Shown here: piece by piece, positions 9,190-18,834 of the stretch
Layout of the letters: each line of letters opens with the position of its first letter
How positions within the stretch are numbered: position 1 is the first letter of the stretch
NCBI RefSeq assembly: GCF_018402175.1
Contig: NZ_JAGYJK010000010.1
Span: 59,452 to 123,451, forward strand
Source: Yoonia sp.
GTDB taxonomy: Bacteria > Pseudomonadota > Alphaproteobacteria > Rhodobacterales > Rhodobacteraceae
Direction: 5' to 3'
DNA length: 64,000 nt
Position numbers and translations under genes: made by a program
Notes under the pieces: model-generated
What the model saw: the letters and a program-made list of their open reading frames with translations, nothing else
What the model was told of the DNA's origin: nothing
The model's database searches: none

Positions 9190-11445
9190 ATGACCAAGGC
9201 CGATATTTCGAAATTTGATGATGACACCGGCCCGCTGGTTGCCGAAGGCGCGGACGAAGAAGTCATTGAATACAACCGCCGTCTTTACGAAGGCTGGGTG
9301 CGTTTGGTCATGGCTGCCGCGCTTGCGATCTATGCGTTTTTTCATATTGCCGCACTGAACGGGCTTTCGATCCGCGACATGACGGGCGGTGTGGTCAATC
9401 TGCCGTTCCTGCCACGGCTGCCGATGGAATCCTGGACGTACCGGACCGTGCATATCGCGGGGGCCACGGCGCTTGGGTTTTTGATGTTTTCAGGCACGTC
9501 CTTTAGCGACCGGACCGGCACGGGCCGTGACCGGTTGTTCAGCTATCTGGGCTATGCGCTGATGGTACCGGCCTTGTTTTCATTGGGCGTAACCTTTTGG
9601 TTCCAAAGCCTGATTGCGGCTGGCACATCTTGGAACGGGATGGACCCGACGATCCAGTTCAATGAACGCTGGCTGTTCGGTATCCCGCTGATTGGGGCAA
9701 CCTTTGGCGCGATTGCGCTGTCATGGGTGCATCAGCGCCCGCGCACGCGGGTCAATCCTGCCGATCTGGTGTTGGTTGTCGCGGCCTTGGCGGTGGCAAG
9801 CTATCTTGTCACGATTTACAACACACCGATACGGGCCACGACCGGCACATCCTTTGCACCATTGGGCATATCGCTGGCGGGGATCGCGGGCACCGCGTTG
9901 ATCCTTGAACTGACACGGCGGGTGACGGGGCTGGCGCTGCCGATCATCGCGGGGATTTTCCTGATCTATGTCTGGCTGGGCCATCTGGCGCCCGGCGTGC
10001 TGAATTCGCCACAGATCGCGTTGCAGCGGTTTTTCAGCCAAGTTTATACAGATGTCGGCATCCTGGGCCAGACGACGTCCGTATCCTCGACCTATATCAT
10101 TCTTTTCATCATCTTTGCCGCGTTTTTGCAGGCGTCCAAGGTGGGTGAATATTTCATCAACTTTGCCTTCGCCCTGACCGGCCGGCAGCGCGGCGGGCCA
10201 GCCAAGGTTGCTATCTTCGCCTCGGGGCTGATGGGGATGATCAACGGGACGTCGGCAGGCAATGTCGTGGCCACCGGCAGCCTGACGATCCCGCTGATGC
10301 ACAAGGTCGGATACGACAAAAAGACATCTGGCGCGATCGAGGCTGCGGCCTCGACCGGCGGGCAGATCATGCCGCCGATCATGGGGGCAGGGGCCTTTAT
10401 CATGGCCGAGATCACGGGCATTCCCTATCAGGAAATCGCCATTGCGGCGATCATCCCGTCGATCCTGTATTTCGCATCGGTCTATTTCATGGTCGATCTG
10501 TCGGCCGCGCGCATCGGCATGACGGGCATGCGGGCAGAGGAATTGCCCAAGGTCAAGGCGATGATGAAACAGGTATTCCTGTTTTTGCCGATCATCATCC
10601 TGATCGCGGCGCTGTTCGCAGGCTATTCGGTGATCCGTGCGGGCACCTATGCCACGGCGGCGGCGGCGGTGGTCAGCTGGCTGACACCTTACCGGATGGG
10701 CGTACGGTCGATTGCCTATGCGTTCCAGATCGCGGGCAGCATGTCGATCCAGATCATTGCAGTCTGCGCCTGTGCAGGCATTATCGTCGGGGTGATTTCG
10801 CTAACAGGTGTGGGCGCGCGGTTTTCGAACCTGCTGCTGGGCCTTGCAGGCGTCAGCCAGTTGCTGGCGATGTTCTTTGCCATGGTGATCGCGATCCTTT
10901 TGGGGATGGGGATGCCGACGACAGCGGCCTATGCGGTGGCGGCCTCGGTCGTGGCGCCGGGGCTGATCCGGCTGGGGATTGACCCGCTGACGGCGCATTT
11001 CTTTGTGTTCTACTTTGCCGTTGTGTCGGCCATCACACCGCCTGTGGCACTGGCCAGCTATGCGGCGGCCGGTATTTCGGGTGCGGACCCGATGGCCACA
11101 TCCTTTGCGTCGTTCAAGATCGGGTTGGCGGCGTTTATTGTGCCGTTCATGTTCTTTTACAACGGCGCCTTGTTGATGAATGCCCCATGGTTGGAAATCC
11201 TGCAGGCGCTGACGACGGCGTTGGTCGGGGTGTACTTTCTTGCGGCCGCTGTGCAGGCATGGCTTTGGGGCAAAGCTGCAGGGCCGCTAACCAGGGTCGG
11301 TCTGTTGGTCGCGTCTTTGTTCATGATCTCGGGAGGGCTGTTGACGGACTTCTTGGGCCTTGGCATTGCGATTGGCCTGATCCTGATCAACCGCACGATC
11401 GGACCTGACAGCAAGACACCGCTCGTGCAGGGCCGGGCGGACTAA
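9190..11445 (+). CDS. TRAP transporter fused permease (4TM-12TM, TAXI type)
   Basis: A 751-residue integral membrane protein that combines the small (DctQ-like, residues about 1-240) and large (DctM-like, about 250-740) TRAP subunits, as usual for TAXI systems. Key stretches are GLMGMINGTSAGNVVATGS, AAASTGGQIMPPIMGAGAFIMAE and GMGMPTTAAYAVAASVVAP, the conserved scoop motifs of DctM proteins. The start at 9190 follows GAGGGA at a good distance; the frame is open 21 codons further upstream but through the intergenic hairpin region. It uses a Na+ or H+ gradient to import the ligand bound by the preceding protein. A strong terminator follows. Confidence 0.92.
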   Translation: MTKADISKFDDDTGPLVAEGADEEVIEYNRRLYEGWVRLVMAAALAIYAFFHIAALNGLSIRDMTGGVVNLPFLPRLPMESWTYRTVHIAGATALGFLMFSGTSFSDRTGTGRDRLFSYLGYALMVPALFSLGVTFWFQSLIAAGTSWNGMDPTIQFNERWLFGIPLIGATFGAIALSWVHQRPRTRVNPADLVLVVAALAVASYLVTIYNTPIRATTGTSFAPLGISLAGIAGTALILELTRRVTGLALPIIAGIFLIYVWLGHLAPGVLNSPQIALQRFFSQVYTDVGILGQTTSVSSTYIILFIIFAAFLQASKVGEYFINFAFALTGRQRGGPAKVAIFASGLMGMINGTSAGNVVATGSLTIPLMHKVGYDKKTSGAIEAAASTGGQIMPPIMGAGAFIMAEITGIPYQEIAIAAIIPSILYFASVYFMVDLSAARIGMTGMRAEELPKVKAMMKQVFLFLPIIILIAALFAGYSVIRAGTYATAAAAVVSWLTPYRMGVRSIAYAFQIAGSMSIQIIAVCACAGIIVGVISLTGVGARFSNLLLGLAGVSQLLAMFFAMVIAILLGMGMPTTAAYAVAASVVAPGLIRLGIDPLTAHFFVFYFAVVSAITPPVALASYAAAGISGADPMATSFASFKIGLAAFIVPFMFFYNGALLMNAPWLEILQALTTALVGVYFLAAAVQAWLWGKAAGPLTRVGLLVASLFMISGGLLTDFLGLGIAIGLILINRTIGPDSKTPLVQGRAD

Positions 11446-11451
11446 AGCACC

Positions 11452-11480
11452 AAAAGGGCGCGGACTTGCCGCGCCCTTTT
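11452..11480 (+). terminator. Rho-independent terminator after the TAXI-TRAP permease
   Basis: The 11-base arms AAAAGGGCGCG and CGCGCCCTTTT have a short loop and are followed by GCTTTG on the plus strand. The A/T-flanked stem could also stop transcripts arriving from the convergent operon whose last stop is at 11548. Confidence 0.85.
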
Positions 11481-11547
11481 GCTTTGACCTGACGATCAAG
11501 CTGGAGCTTGGCATGATGCCAAGGCAGACAGGACGTTCAGCCGCGAC

Positions 11548-12918
11548 TTAGGTGCCGGCGCCTGCGATACTGCCCAGAACACTTGCCGCCAGCAGCCCAT
11601 TGCCTGACAAATAGCCGCTGTCGGACGTGCCTGATACGCCAACCGCAGCGCCGCCTGTGGCATAGAGGTTCTCAAACAGCGCGCCCGATGTCATTTTGAC
11701 GCGCGCGGTTTGGGGGTCGATGTCCAGACCGCCTTGAGTGTGAAACAAGGCACCGGTGACTTTGACCGCGCAAAACGGCCCGCAAAGCGTTTGGCCCGAC
11801 CATCTGCGCCCAAAGGCATCTTGGCCCTGTACGGGGCGTGTGGCATTGGCGTGACCCAGACTGCCGGTCGCAAAACCGCATTTTTCGTCAAGCGCATCCA
11901 ATGTATCAGCCCAGATCAACGCGCCCTGGCTTTCGGCATTTTTGAAATCCGCAAACTGGCGGGCTATCGCGGCGATACGGGCATCAAAGATCGACCAAGC
12001 ATAGCCTTGCGGTTGGCCCAAGACGGCGCGCGCGGCTTCGGAATAGCCTTGCGCTTCGTTCCAAAAGCGCTGGCCTGCGATGTTGACCTGAAATCCGCCT
12101 GCAGCGATAACCGCCCAAGTGATCAAGATGCCATGCGGGTGGGCGACATTGCCGTGTCCTTGATACGCGCCCAGATGCCGCGTGGCCGCGCCAAGCTGTT
12201 CACCCCATAAGATCGCATCGCCGTTATTGCCGTCATGGCCGAACCACAGGCCTTTGTCGATTTCGGGCATGTAGCGGCTGACCATCGCGCGGTTGCCGCC
12301 AAACCCGTTACAGGCCAGAATAATTCGTTGCGCGCCAATGGTTTCGGTTGCGCCATCGGGGCGTATCACTTGCGCGCCCGACATCTGCGCACCCTGCGCA
12401 TAAAGCGTCACCGCGCGGCGTTCGCAGATCAGCGGGATGCCAAGATGTTCGATCCGGCCGCGCAGGGCATTCACCAGTTCTTCGCCGGATCTGCTGGGCA
12501 GGCCATGCATCCGGCGACGCGCATGTCCGGGATAGTCGAAGTCAGTGACCACCGAAAACGGCAGGCCGTGGGTTTGGCAAAGCCAGTCAATCACGGATGC
12601 CGCATTTTGCGCCAGAACATCGACCAATGCCTGATCATTTTCGCCATGGGCTTTGGTCTGGATATCTTGGGCGAACAGGCCCGCGTTATCGACGATCCCA
12701 GCGGCATGTTGCAGTTGGGTTCCGGCGGCGGGGATCAAACCCGCGCTTAGCGCGGTTGAACCTGACGGCAGGGCGTCCGCCTCGATGACAAGCACGTCTT
12801 GGCCTGCTTCATGCGCGCGCAGGGCCGCGATCATCCCCGCAGCACCGGCCCCGATCACAAGCGTGTCGACGTCGATGTCATAGGCCGCCAGCGGCGCTGC
12901 AATATCAGGATGTACCAT
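11548..12918 (-). CDS. FAD-dependent oxidoreductase, fumarate reductase/succinate dehydrogenase flavoprotein family
   Basis: The protein has 456 residues. The N-terminal FAD-binding motif TLVIGAGAAGMIAALRAHEAG and VLVIEAD form the dinucleotide fold. GSTALSAG, ACNGFGGN and the C-terminal GGLDID...LYATGGAAVGVSG...GNGLLAASVLG are typical of the FAD_binding_2 family (fumarate reductase, 3-ketosteroid dehydrogenase). Such enzymes oxidise or reduce a C-C bond next to a carboxyl or keto group. It is the last gene of the six-gene operon and overlaps the preceding lyase gene by 14 bases, so the start at 12918 is favoured over the in-frame codon at 12957. I infer it acts on a succinate-like intermediate of the pathway; the exact substrate is unknown. 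Confidence 0.8.
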   Translation of the reverse strand: MVHPDIAAPLAAYDIDVDTLVIGAGAAGMIAALRAHEAGQDVLVIEADALPSGSTALSAGLIPAAGTQLQHAAGIVDNAGLFAQDIQTKAHGENDQALVDVLAQNAASVIDWLCQTHGLPFSVVTDFDYPGHARRRMHGLPSRSGEELVNALRGRIEHLGIPLICERRAVTLYAQGAQMSGAQVIRPDGATETIGAQRIILACNGFGGNRAMVSRYMPEIDKGLWFGHDGNNGDAILWGEQLGAATRHLGAYQGHGNVAHPHGILITWAVIAAGGFQVNIAGQRFWNEAQGYSEAARAVLGQPQGYAWSIFDARIAAIARQFADFKNAESQGALIWADTLDALDEKCGFATGSLGHANATRPVQGQDAFGRRWSGQTLCGPFCAVKVTGALFHTQGGLDIDPQTARVKMTSGALFENLYATGGAAVGVSGTSDSGYLSGNGLLAASVLGSIAGAGT

Positions 12919-13765
12919 CAAAGCGCTTTCCCATCGCCAGCATATCGGGCGTGCCAAGCACGGCGTTCAGCCCGTCAAAATCATACATCCGGTCAGCAAA
13001 GGGTGTATTCGATCCGGCCTGTTTCAGGCTATGGTAATAATCATGGGCGGTACGCGCCAAGGACCGCACGATCCCGCCGGGAAAGATCACGATATCAAAG
13101 CCCAGATCCTGCAAGGTCGTTGCAGAAGATATCGGCGTCGCGCCGCCTTCGACCATATTGGCCAGCAGCGGCACTTTGCCTTTGAAGGTGCTGGCGATGC
13201 GACCCAATTCGGCCTGATTGCGCGGGGCCTCGATGAACAAGACATCTGCCCCTGCATCAATATAGCGGCCCGCGCGGTCGATCGCGGCATCAATGCCTTC
13301 AACGGCGATGGCATCGGTGCGGGCGATGATTAGCGTATCTTGACGGCGCGCATCGGCCATGGCTGCGATCTTGCCAGCCATTTCGACGGCCGAGATCAGG
13401 GATTTATCCGACAGATGCCCGCAGCGTTTGGGATAGGTTTGGTCTTCGATCTGCACGGCGGCAGCACCTGCGCGTTCATAGGTCAGGATCGTGCGGCGCG
13501 CATTCAGCGCATTGCCGAACCCGGTATCAGCATCCATGATCACCGGCAGATCGGTGCGATCGGCGATCAAGGCCATGGTATCGGCCATTTCGCTGGCGGT
13601 GCTTAGCCCGATATCGGGGCGACCCAAACGGGTATAGGCGACGGCGGCGCCCGACAGATACAGCGCCTCGAAACCTGCATCCGTTGCGATGGCAGCGGTC
13701 AGCCCGTCATAGACGCCAGGTGCGATCAGGATCTGGGGTTGGCCAAGCCTTGCGCGCAGGGTCAT
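12905..13765 (-). CDS. Isocitrate lyase/PEP mutase superfamily lyase
   Basis: A 286-residue TIM-barrel lyase. VYDGLTA near the N-terminus, IMDADTGFGN (residues 76-85, metal-binding Asp) and the catalytic loop KRCGH (residues 113-117, with the Cys base) identify an active C-C-bond lyase of the methylisocitrate lyase / 2,3-dimethylmalate lyase / oxaloacetate hydrolase group. EDQTYPKRCGH is the classic form. Such enzymes cleave 2-hydroxy-diacids into a 2-oxoacid and a carboxylate. Its start overlaps the stop of the isochorismatase-like gene by 4 bases. The LeuCD-like hydratase in the divergent operon could supply a malate-type substrate, as dimethylmaleate hydratase does for dimethylmalate lyase in nicotinate-fermenting Eubacterium barkeri. 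The substrate is inferred only. Confidence 0.85.
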   Translation of the reverse strand: MTLRARLGQPQILIAPGVYDGLTAAIATDAGFEALYLSGAAVAYTRLGRPDIGLSTASEMADTMALIADRTDLPVIMDADTGFGNALNARRTILTYERAGAAAVQIEDQTYPKRCGHLSDKSLISAVEMAGKIAAMADARRQDTLIIARTDAIAVEGIDAAIDRAGRYIDAGADVLFIEAPRNQAELGRIASTFKGKVPLLANMVEGGATPISSATTLQDLGFDIVIFPGGIVRSLARTAHDYYHSLKQAGSNTPFADRMYDFDGLNAVLGTPDMLAMGKRFDGTS

Positions 13766-14364
13766 TGGGGGGCTCCGATTTCGGCTGTGGCTTGGGCGCA
13801 GGTCAGGATGCGCGTCACCGTGCCAAGCGACATGAGTGTGGCGTCATGCACGTCACTGTGAAATGCAGCACACCCATCCGACAGCATCACGGTATGAATG
13901 TCGCGCAGATGCGCATCGCGCAGGGTGCTTGCCACGCCGCCATTGGTGACGATCCCGCCGACGATCAATGTGTCGATCTGCATGGCGCGTAGGATGTATT
14001 CCAGCCGCGTTTGGTAAAAGGCGGAATAGGCAACCTTTTCAATGGTGAAATCGGCTGGTTTCAGCATCTCGACCAGATCATGGCCAAACGCACCGGGCGT
14101 AAAATCGCCTTTGGTCAGAAACGGCCGCAACTTTTGCAAATGGGCCGAAATCAGCGGCGCGCCATCGCGCCCTGGAACCAAGGTGAATTGCGCCGAAATA
14201 TAAACCCCGCCTGCCGCGACAAGCGCATCGCGCAAGGGCGCGATCCGCGCTGGCAGGGCGGTGATGGCGTCGGCTGTTTGGCCCGCGCGGCCATAGGCAC
14301 CTTTGGGATGCAAAAAATCGTTCTGCAAATCAATCGTCAACAGGGCGGTGCGCTGCGGGTTCAT
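13762..14364 (-). CDS. Isochorismatase-like hydrolase without the catalytic cysteine
   Basis: A 200-residue protein of the isochorismatase/cysteine-hydrolase fold. The catalytic Asp is present (D12 in LLTIDLQNDF) and so is the Lys (K110 in FTIEKVAYSAF). At the position of the nucleophilic Cys in amidases of the family (usual pattern TN-x-CV) it has T140-N141-G142-G143-V144. True isochorismatases such as EntB also have Gly there, so hydrolysis of a non-amide bond remains possible, but a classical half-amidase mechanism is not. It overlaps hydantoinase A upstream and the lyase downstream by 4 bases each. In context a maleamate-amidase-like or isochorismatase-like step on the ring-opened product would fit; the actual reaction is unknown. 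Confidence 0.8.
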   Translation of the reverse strand: MNPQRTALLTIDLQNDFLHPKGAYGRAGQTADAITALPARIAPLRDALVAAGGVYISAQFTLVPGRDGAPLISAHLQKLRPFLTKGDFTPGAFGHDLVEMLKPADFTIEKVAYSAFYQTRLEYILRAMQIDTLIVGGIVTNGGVASTLRDAHLRDIHTVMLSDGCAAFHSDVHDATLMSLGTVTRILTCAQATAEIGAPQ

Positions 14365-16433
14365 GGGGTTTTCCTTTCGATCAAGGTATTGCCGAACTGA
14401 TCCACCGTGCCTGTCAGCTCTGGTTCAATCAACACCGTGGTGTCGGGTTGTTCCAAAATGGCAGGGCCGGAAATGACCGCCCCGACAGGCAGCGCAAGGC
14501 GGGCGTAAATCTGCGTTTCGTGCCATTGCCCGCCGAAATAGACCTGCCGTGTACCGCGCAAGGCTGCGGCGACCGAGCCGCCTTTGGGGGCCAGCGTGGA
14601 CAGATCAAAGCGCGGTCGCTTGCCCGTGACCGCCGAGCGCAGATTGATCACGCGCCGCACCCCACCGGCAAGCAAGCGCCCATAGGTCGCATGATACGCG
14701 GCATCAAAGGCATCGCCAATCGCGGCTTCGGTCGGCGCTATCACGATGCCATCATGCACGGTCACAGCCAGTGGCACACTGACGGTATGGGTCTGGCCAA
14801 GATACGCCATATCGAGCGTGAATGACGTCTCGCGGGCTTGGAATGTCGTGCGTGACGCATCCAGCATTGCAAGCCCATCGGTCACATGGCGCTGCATATG
14901 GGTGGTGACAGCGGCAATATCGATCCCGTCCAGCATCGCATTCAGCGTTTGCACGAAATCCTGCCGCATGTCGGCGATGACACAGCCCATGGCCGATGTC
15001 ACACCGGGGTAACGCGGCACGATGGCGCGGGCCAATCCGACCTCGTGTAGCATCGCGCCGGCATGCAAGGCACCACCGCCGCCAAAAGGCATAAAGGCAA
15101 AGCGTTTGGGATCAAAGCCGCGTTCAACCGAGACCAACCGCAGCGCGCCTGCCATACGGCTATTGGCAACGCGCAAGATCGCCTCGGCGGCGGTCAGCGC
15201 GTCAAGGCCAAGCGGTATGCCGACATGTTCGGCAATCGCCGCCTTTGCAGCATCGACATCAAGCCGCGTCAGCTTGCCACCAATCGGGTTATCAGGATCA
15301 ATCCGGCCCAACACGACATTGGCGTCTGTGACGGTGGGGCGTGTATTGCCTTGGCCATAAGCCACAGGTCCGGGGGTGGAGCCTGCGCTTTCAGGGCCGA
15401 TATTCAGCAAGCCGCCTTTATCGACCCACGCGATTGATCCGCCGCCTGCGCCAATTGTCGTGATCTCGATCATGGGCGAGCGCACGACCATGCCGAAATC
15501 AATCGCGGTTTGCTGGCTGAGCATGCTTTGGCCTTGCGCGATCAGCGACACGTCAAAGGACGTGCCGCCCATATCGCCGGTAATCACATCGGGAAAACCC
15601 GCCGCCTGCGCGATATAGCCTGCGGCGACCACACCCGCCGCCGGACCTGACAGCGCGGTGCGTACCGGCAATCTGGTGGCTGTGTCCACATCCATCACGC
15701 CGCCGTTTGACTGCACGATCAGGAATTCGCCCGCAAAGCCGCTGCTTTTGAGCGCGGTTTCAAGGCGCGCCAGATAGCCCGACACTTCGGGTTGCAGATA
15801 GGCATTCAGGGCAGTGGTTGAAAAACGTTCGAATTCGCGGATTTCGGGTAAAATCTCGGACGAACATGACACATGCGCATTGGGCCAGATGTCGCGCACG
15901 GCAGCCACGGCCAGCGTTTCATTTTCTGGATTGGCATAGGCATTGGCAAAAAGCACGGCAACAGCGATGCAACCATCATCAATCAGCTGTTGGGCGGCAG
16001 CCCTGACTGCATCCAGATCAACCGGCACACGGATCGTGCCATCCGCCAGCGTGCGTTCAGGCACTTCGAGGCGCTGCGCGCGGTCAACGATGGGGGTGAA
16101 ATCGCCGCGCAAACCCCATGTGCGCGGACGGTCGCGGCGGCGCATTTCCAGAACATCGCGCAGACCGGTGGTGGTGATGACACCGATCTTGGCACCTTTA
16201 CGTTCCAGCAGGGCATTTGTGCCCGCAGTCGTGCCATGCACAACGACAGACACTGTGGCAAGATCGTCCACCCGCGCGCCGATTCCGCTCAGAAACCCTG
16301 CGGATTGATCTGGGCGCGAGGTGGGTACTTTGGCGACTTCGGCCAGCCCGCTTGCTTCGTCCAGCACAAAGATATCGGTGAATGTACCGCCGACATCGAC
16401 GCCGATCATCTTATGGGTGGGTATCTTGGTCAT
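14361..16433 (-). CDS. Hydantoinase/oxoprolinase family protein, A subunit
   Basis: A 690-residue protein with the N-terminal Hydant_A_N ATPase fold (MIGVDVGGTFTDIFVLDE, phosphate-binding loop of the ASKHA type), VHGTTAGTNALLERKG, the central ALSGPAAGVVAAG and GDMGGTSFDVSLI, and the C-terminal HALHAG-like segment GGGGALHAGAMLHEVG. HyuA subunits activate a cyclic amide or carbonyl with ATP; relatives include N-methylhydantoinase, 5-oxoprolinase, caprolactamase and acetone carboxylase. The start at 16433 is set by AAAGGTGA and by the ATGA overlap with hydantoinase B. It should form a complex with that partner. The substrate is not predictable from sequence alone. Confidence 0.9.
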   Translation of the reverse strand: MTKIPTHKMIGVDVGGTFTDIFVLDEASGLAEVAKVPTSRPDQSAGFLSGIGARVDDLATVSVVVHGTTAGTNALLERKGAKIGVITTTGLRDVLEMRRRDRPRTWGLRGDFTPIVDRAQRLEVPERTLADGTIRVPVDLDAVRAAAQQLIDDGCIAVAVLFANAYANPENETLAVAAVRDIWPNAHVSCSSEILPEIREFERFSTTALNAYLQPEVSGYLARLETALKSSGFAGEFLIVQSNGGVMDVDTATRLPVRTALSGPAAGVVAAGYIAQAAGFPDVITGDMGGTSFDVSLIAQGQSMLSQQTAIDFGMVVRSPMIEITTIGAGGGSIAWVDKGGLLNIGPESAGSTPGPVAYGQGNTRPTVTDANVVLGRIDPDNPIGGKLTRLDVDAAKAAIAEHVGIPLGLDALTAAEAILRVANSRMAGALRLVSVERGFDPKRFAFMPFGGGGALHAGAMLHEVGLARAIVPRYPGVTSAMGCVIADMRQDFVQTLNAMLDGIDIAAVTTHMQRHVTDGLAMLDASRTTFQARETSFTLDMAYLGQTHTVSVPLAVTVHDGIVIAPTEAAIGDAFDAAYHATYGRLLAGGVRRVINLRSAVTGKRPRFDLSTLAPKGGSVAAALRGTRQVYFGGQWHETQIYARLALPVGAVISGPAILEQPDTTVLIEPELTGTVDQFGNTLIERKTP

Positions 16434-18127
16434 TGGGTCACCTTTCGCCATGCGGGGCCATAGGCTGCGTCCGCTTTTTCTGCGCTGACCAATCCGGCCG
16501 CGACATCGCGCGCCACGGCAGCGGGTGCGCGCTGCGATGCAGGGCCATAACCACCACCACCGGGGGTTTCCAAGCGCACGGATTGGCCTTTTTTCAACTG
16601 GATACCGACCATTTTTGATGCCATCGGCGGGCTGTGCCAGCCATCGTCTTGCTCATAGTGGAACACATTCAGCGCCGCATCACCGCCACCGACGACACCG
16701 GCAGGCGCATGACGGCCGCGTTCGCCAAACAAGAACGCCTTTGCGCCATTACCTTCGAGGACTTCGATCTCGTAGATCGCGCCAAGGCCGCCGCGATGGG
16801 TGCCAACGCCTGCGCTATCAGGGCGCAAGGCCCATTGTTTGAACATCACCGGATAGGCGGCTTCGAGGATTTCCATTGGCGGGATTGTTGCGGTCGAAAT
16901 CGGCGCATTGCCGTGGTTGAGCCCATCGCCATCCCGCGATCCGCCATGGCCGCCGCCGTAAAAGCTGAACATGACCCAAGGTTTGCCGTTATCGCGGGTG
17001 CCGGAAATCGACAGCGCGTTGATCGTGCCATAGGCATTTGCCACCACGCGGTCAGGGGCGGCACCGGCGGCGGCGGTAAAGATCACGTCGATCATGCGCA
17101 AAATCGTTTCGGTATAACCGCCAACGGGCGCGGGGAAGGGCGCCGATAACAGCGATCCTTGCGGTATTTTCACTGTGATCGGGCGCATCACGCCTGCGTT
17201 TGCGGGCAGCGCGGGAAAAATATGTTTGATCGCGACATAGGCCGTGGCCACGGCTGTCGGCAGGGCAATATTCACCGGCCCCGCACAGCGCGCTGCGGTC
17301 CCTTCAAAATCAAGCGTCATCGTATCGCCCGCAATTTCCAGCGTCACGGTGATCGGCAGCGGCGTGTCGGTGATCCCGTCATTATCAAGGTAATCGGTTG
17401 CGGTCCAACGCCCGTCGGGCAGCGCCGTCAATTCGGCGCGCATCAAGGTTTCGGCACTGTTTTGTAATGCATCCAACGCAGTGCGCACCGTGGCTGCGCC
17501 ATATTCGGCCAGCAATTCATCCATCCGGCGCACACCAAGATCAAGCGCGCCCAGCTGGCCATTCAAATCACCCTGCGCCGATTGCGGCAGGCGCGTGTTG
17601 CGCATCAGGATGTCGATAATATCGGTTTGCACCACACCAGCCTTGGCCAGCCGCACGGGTGGCAAGATGAAGGCTTCTTGAAACGCATCGGTGGCAGCGG
17701 GGTTGTAATTGCCCGGCACCGCGCCGCCGACATCATGCCAATGCCCCACCGACGCCAGATAGCAAAACAACGCCCCGTCGTAATAATATGGCCGCACCAG
17801 GCGCATATCGCTCAGATGGGTGCCGCCCAGATGGGCATCGTTAAAGATATAGATATCACCATCGGCCAGATCGCCATTTTCGGCGGCTTTGTCGATCACG
17901 GCTTTGACCGCAAAGCTCATCACGCCGACAAAGATCGGCAGGCCCGATTTGCCTTGCACCAATGTGTCGCCCGATACCGCGTGATACAGGCCATGGCTTG
18001 CATCATGGGCTTCGGCGATAATCGGGTTAAAGGCGGCGCGAAACAGGGTCGCGTCCATTTCATCGGCGATCTGTTCCATTCGGCCCGCCAGTACGGCCAA
18101 TGTAATGGGGTCAATATCTGGGGTCAT
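16430..18127 (-). CDS. Hydantoinase/oxoprolinase family protein, B subunit
   Basis: A 565-residue Hydantoinase_B protein. The N-terminus [20 protein letters not shown]...[11 protein letters not shown] is the family signature. [19 protein letters not shown] contains the conserved Asp and His residues, and [19 protein letters not shown] carries further conserved His residues. [17 protein letters not shown] and the C-terminal [12 protein letters not shown] complete the pattern. Members act with an A subunit in ATP-dependent ring opening or carboxylation. Start and stop both overlap their neighbours by 4 bases, so the operon order tautomerase-B-A is translationally coupled. Length is normal for the family. 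Confidence 0.92.
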   Translation of the reverse strand: MTPDIDPITLAVLAGRMEQIADEMDATLFRAAFNPIIAEAHDASHGLYHAVSGDTLVQGKSGLPIFVGVMSFAVKAVIDKAAENGDLADGDIYIFNDAHLGGTHLSDMRLVRPYYYDGALFCYLASVGHWHDVGGAVPGNYNPAATDAFQEAFILPPVRLAKAGVVQTDIIDILMRNTRLPQSAQGDLNGQLGALDLGVRRMDELLAEYGAATVRTALDALQNSAETLMRAELTALPDGRWTATDYLDNDGITDTPLPITVTLEIAGDTMTLDFEGTAARCAGPVNIALPTAVATAYVAIKHIFPALPANAGVMRPITVKIPQGSLLSAPFPAPVGGYTETILRMIDVIFTAAAGAAPDRVVANAYGTINALSISGTRDNGKPWVMFSFYGGGHGGSRDGDGLNHGNAPISTATIPPMEILEAAYPVMFKQWALRPDSAGVGTHRGGLGAIYEIEVLEGNGAKAFLFGERGRHAPAGVVGGGDAALNVFHYEQDDGWHSPPMASKMVGIQLKKGQSVRLETPGGGGYGPASQRAPAAVARDVAAGLVSAEKADAAYGPAWRKVTQ

Positions 18128-18693
18128 GTCGTCTGTGCCTTATGCTCGGATATATCGTTCCAGACGTCTTGGCGCGTCAGCAGCCCGTTGGTGACTTCAA
18201 AACGGTCGATAAAGCGTATGCCCGCAAATGCGGTCCCATCGGGCCATTCCCCGCTGAGCGTGCCGTGGCAATAGACAACGGCATGCGCATCCGTTGATTG
18301 CAGCGCCTCAAATCCGGCATAGGTTTTGGTCACAAACCGGTAACGCGGGGTGGCCCATGCGACCAGTTCCTCGAGCCTGTGCATCTGTTTGTTGCTCGGA
18401 AAGGTCATGGTGAAAGCAACACCAAGAAAGCCGCGCGCGGTGTCCAGATCGCGGTGTTCCATCGCGGTCAGAAACGCGCGCACGATGTTGATCTGGTCGG
18501 GCTGTGCAGGGGCGGGTGTGCGGTGGGTCCGTCCACGCATATAGGCGGTGCGCGGCATCTCGTGGATCATCACGGTCACCGCGTCCGGTGGTGCGGGGAC
18601 AACGATTCGCACCGCATCGGTCAGGGCTTGGCCCAAACGGGTTTTGTCATCGTCACTATATCCTTCAAGGATATGGAGTTCGATTATCGGCAT
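18124..18693 (-). CDS. Tautomerase (4-OT-like) fused to a SnoaL/NTF2-like domain
   Basis: A 189-residue protein. It begins Met-Pro-Ile-Ile-Glu-Leu, so Met removal exposes the N-terminal Pro that is the catalytic base of the tautomerase superfamily. Residues 1-62 ([20 protein letters not shown], then [18 protein letters not shown]) form one 4-OT/CHMI-type unit. After a Pro/Ala linker (residues about 63-72), residues 73-189 resemble a SnoaL-like NTF2 fold ([19 protein letters not shown] at its start, [21 protein letters not shown] near its end). The start at 18693 has GGAGG five bases upstream; 20 more upstream codons are open but would bury the Pro. It is the first gene of the minus-strand operon. 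A role in isomerising an unsaturated acid is an inference. Confidence 0.8.
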   Translation of the reverse strand: MPIIELHILEGYSDDDKTRLGQALTDAVRIVVPAPPDAVTVMIHEMPRTAYMRGRTHRTPAPAQPDQINIVRAFLTAMEHRDLDTARGFLGVAFTMTFPSNKQMHRLEELVAWATPRYRFVTKTYAGFEALQSTDAHAVVYCHGTLSGEWPDGTAFAGIRFIDRFEVTNGLLTRQDVWNDISEHKAQTT

Positions 18694-18724
18694 GCCATCC
18701 TCCGTTAAACCTGTATCTTTCATA

Positions 18725-18742
18725 AGACAGATATCACTGTCT
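18725..18742. promoter_or_regulatory. Candidate GntR operator between the divergent operons
   Basis: An 18-bp imperfect palindrome with arms AGACAG (18725-18730) and CTGTCT (18737-18742), 7 of 9 positions symmetric. It sits 32 bases upstream of the tautomerase start and about 95 bases upstream of the gntR start, where one bound dimer could affect both promoters. The assignment to the GntR protein is by position only. Confidence 0.45.
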
Positions 18743-18834
18743 GAACAGAACAAATATAATTATGAAATGCGTACAGCTTTCTTGCATTTATAGAAATCGC
18801 CGTTAGGCTCGGTACCAAGAGGGACCAATCAGCA

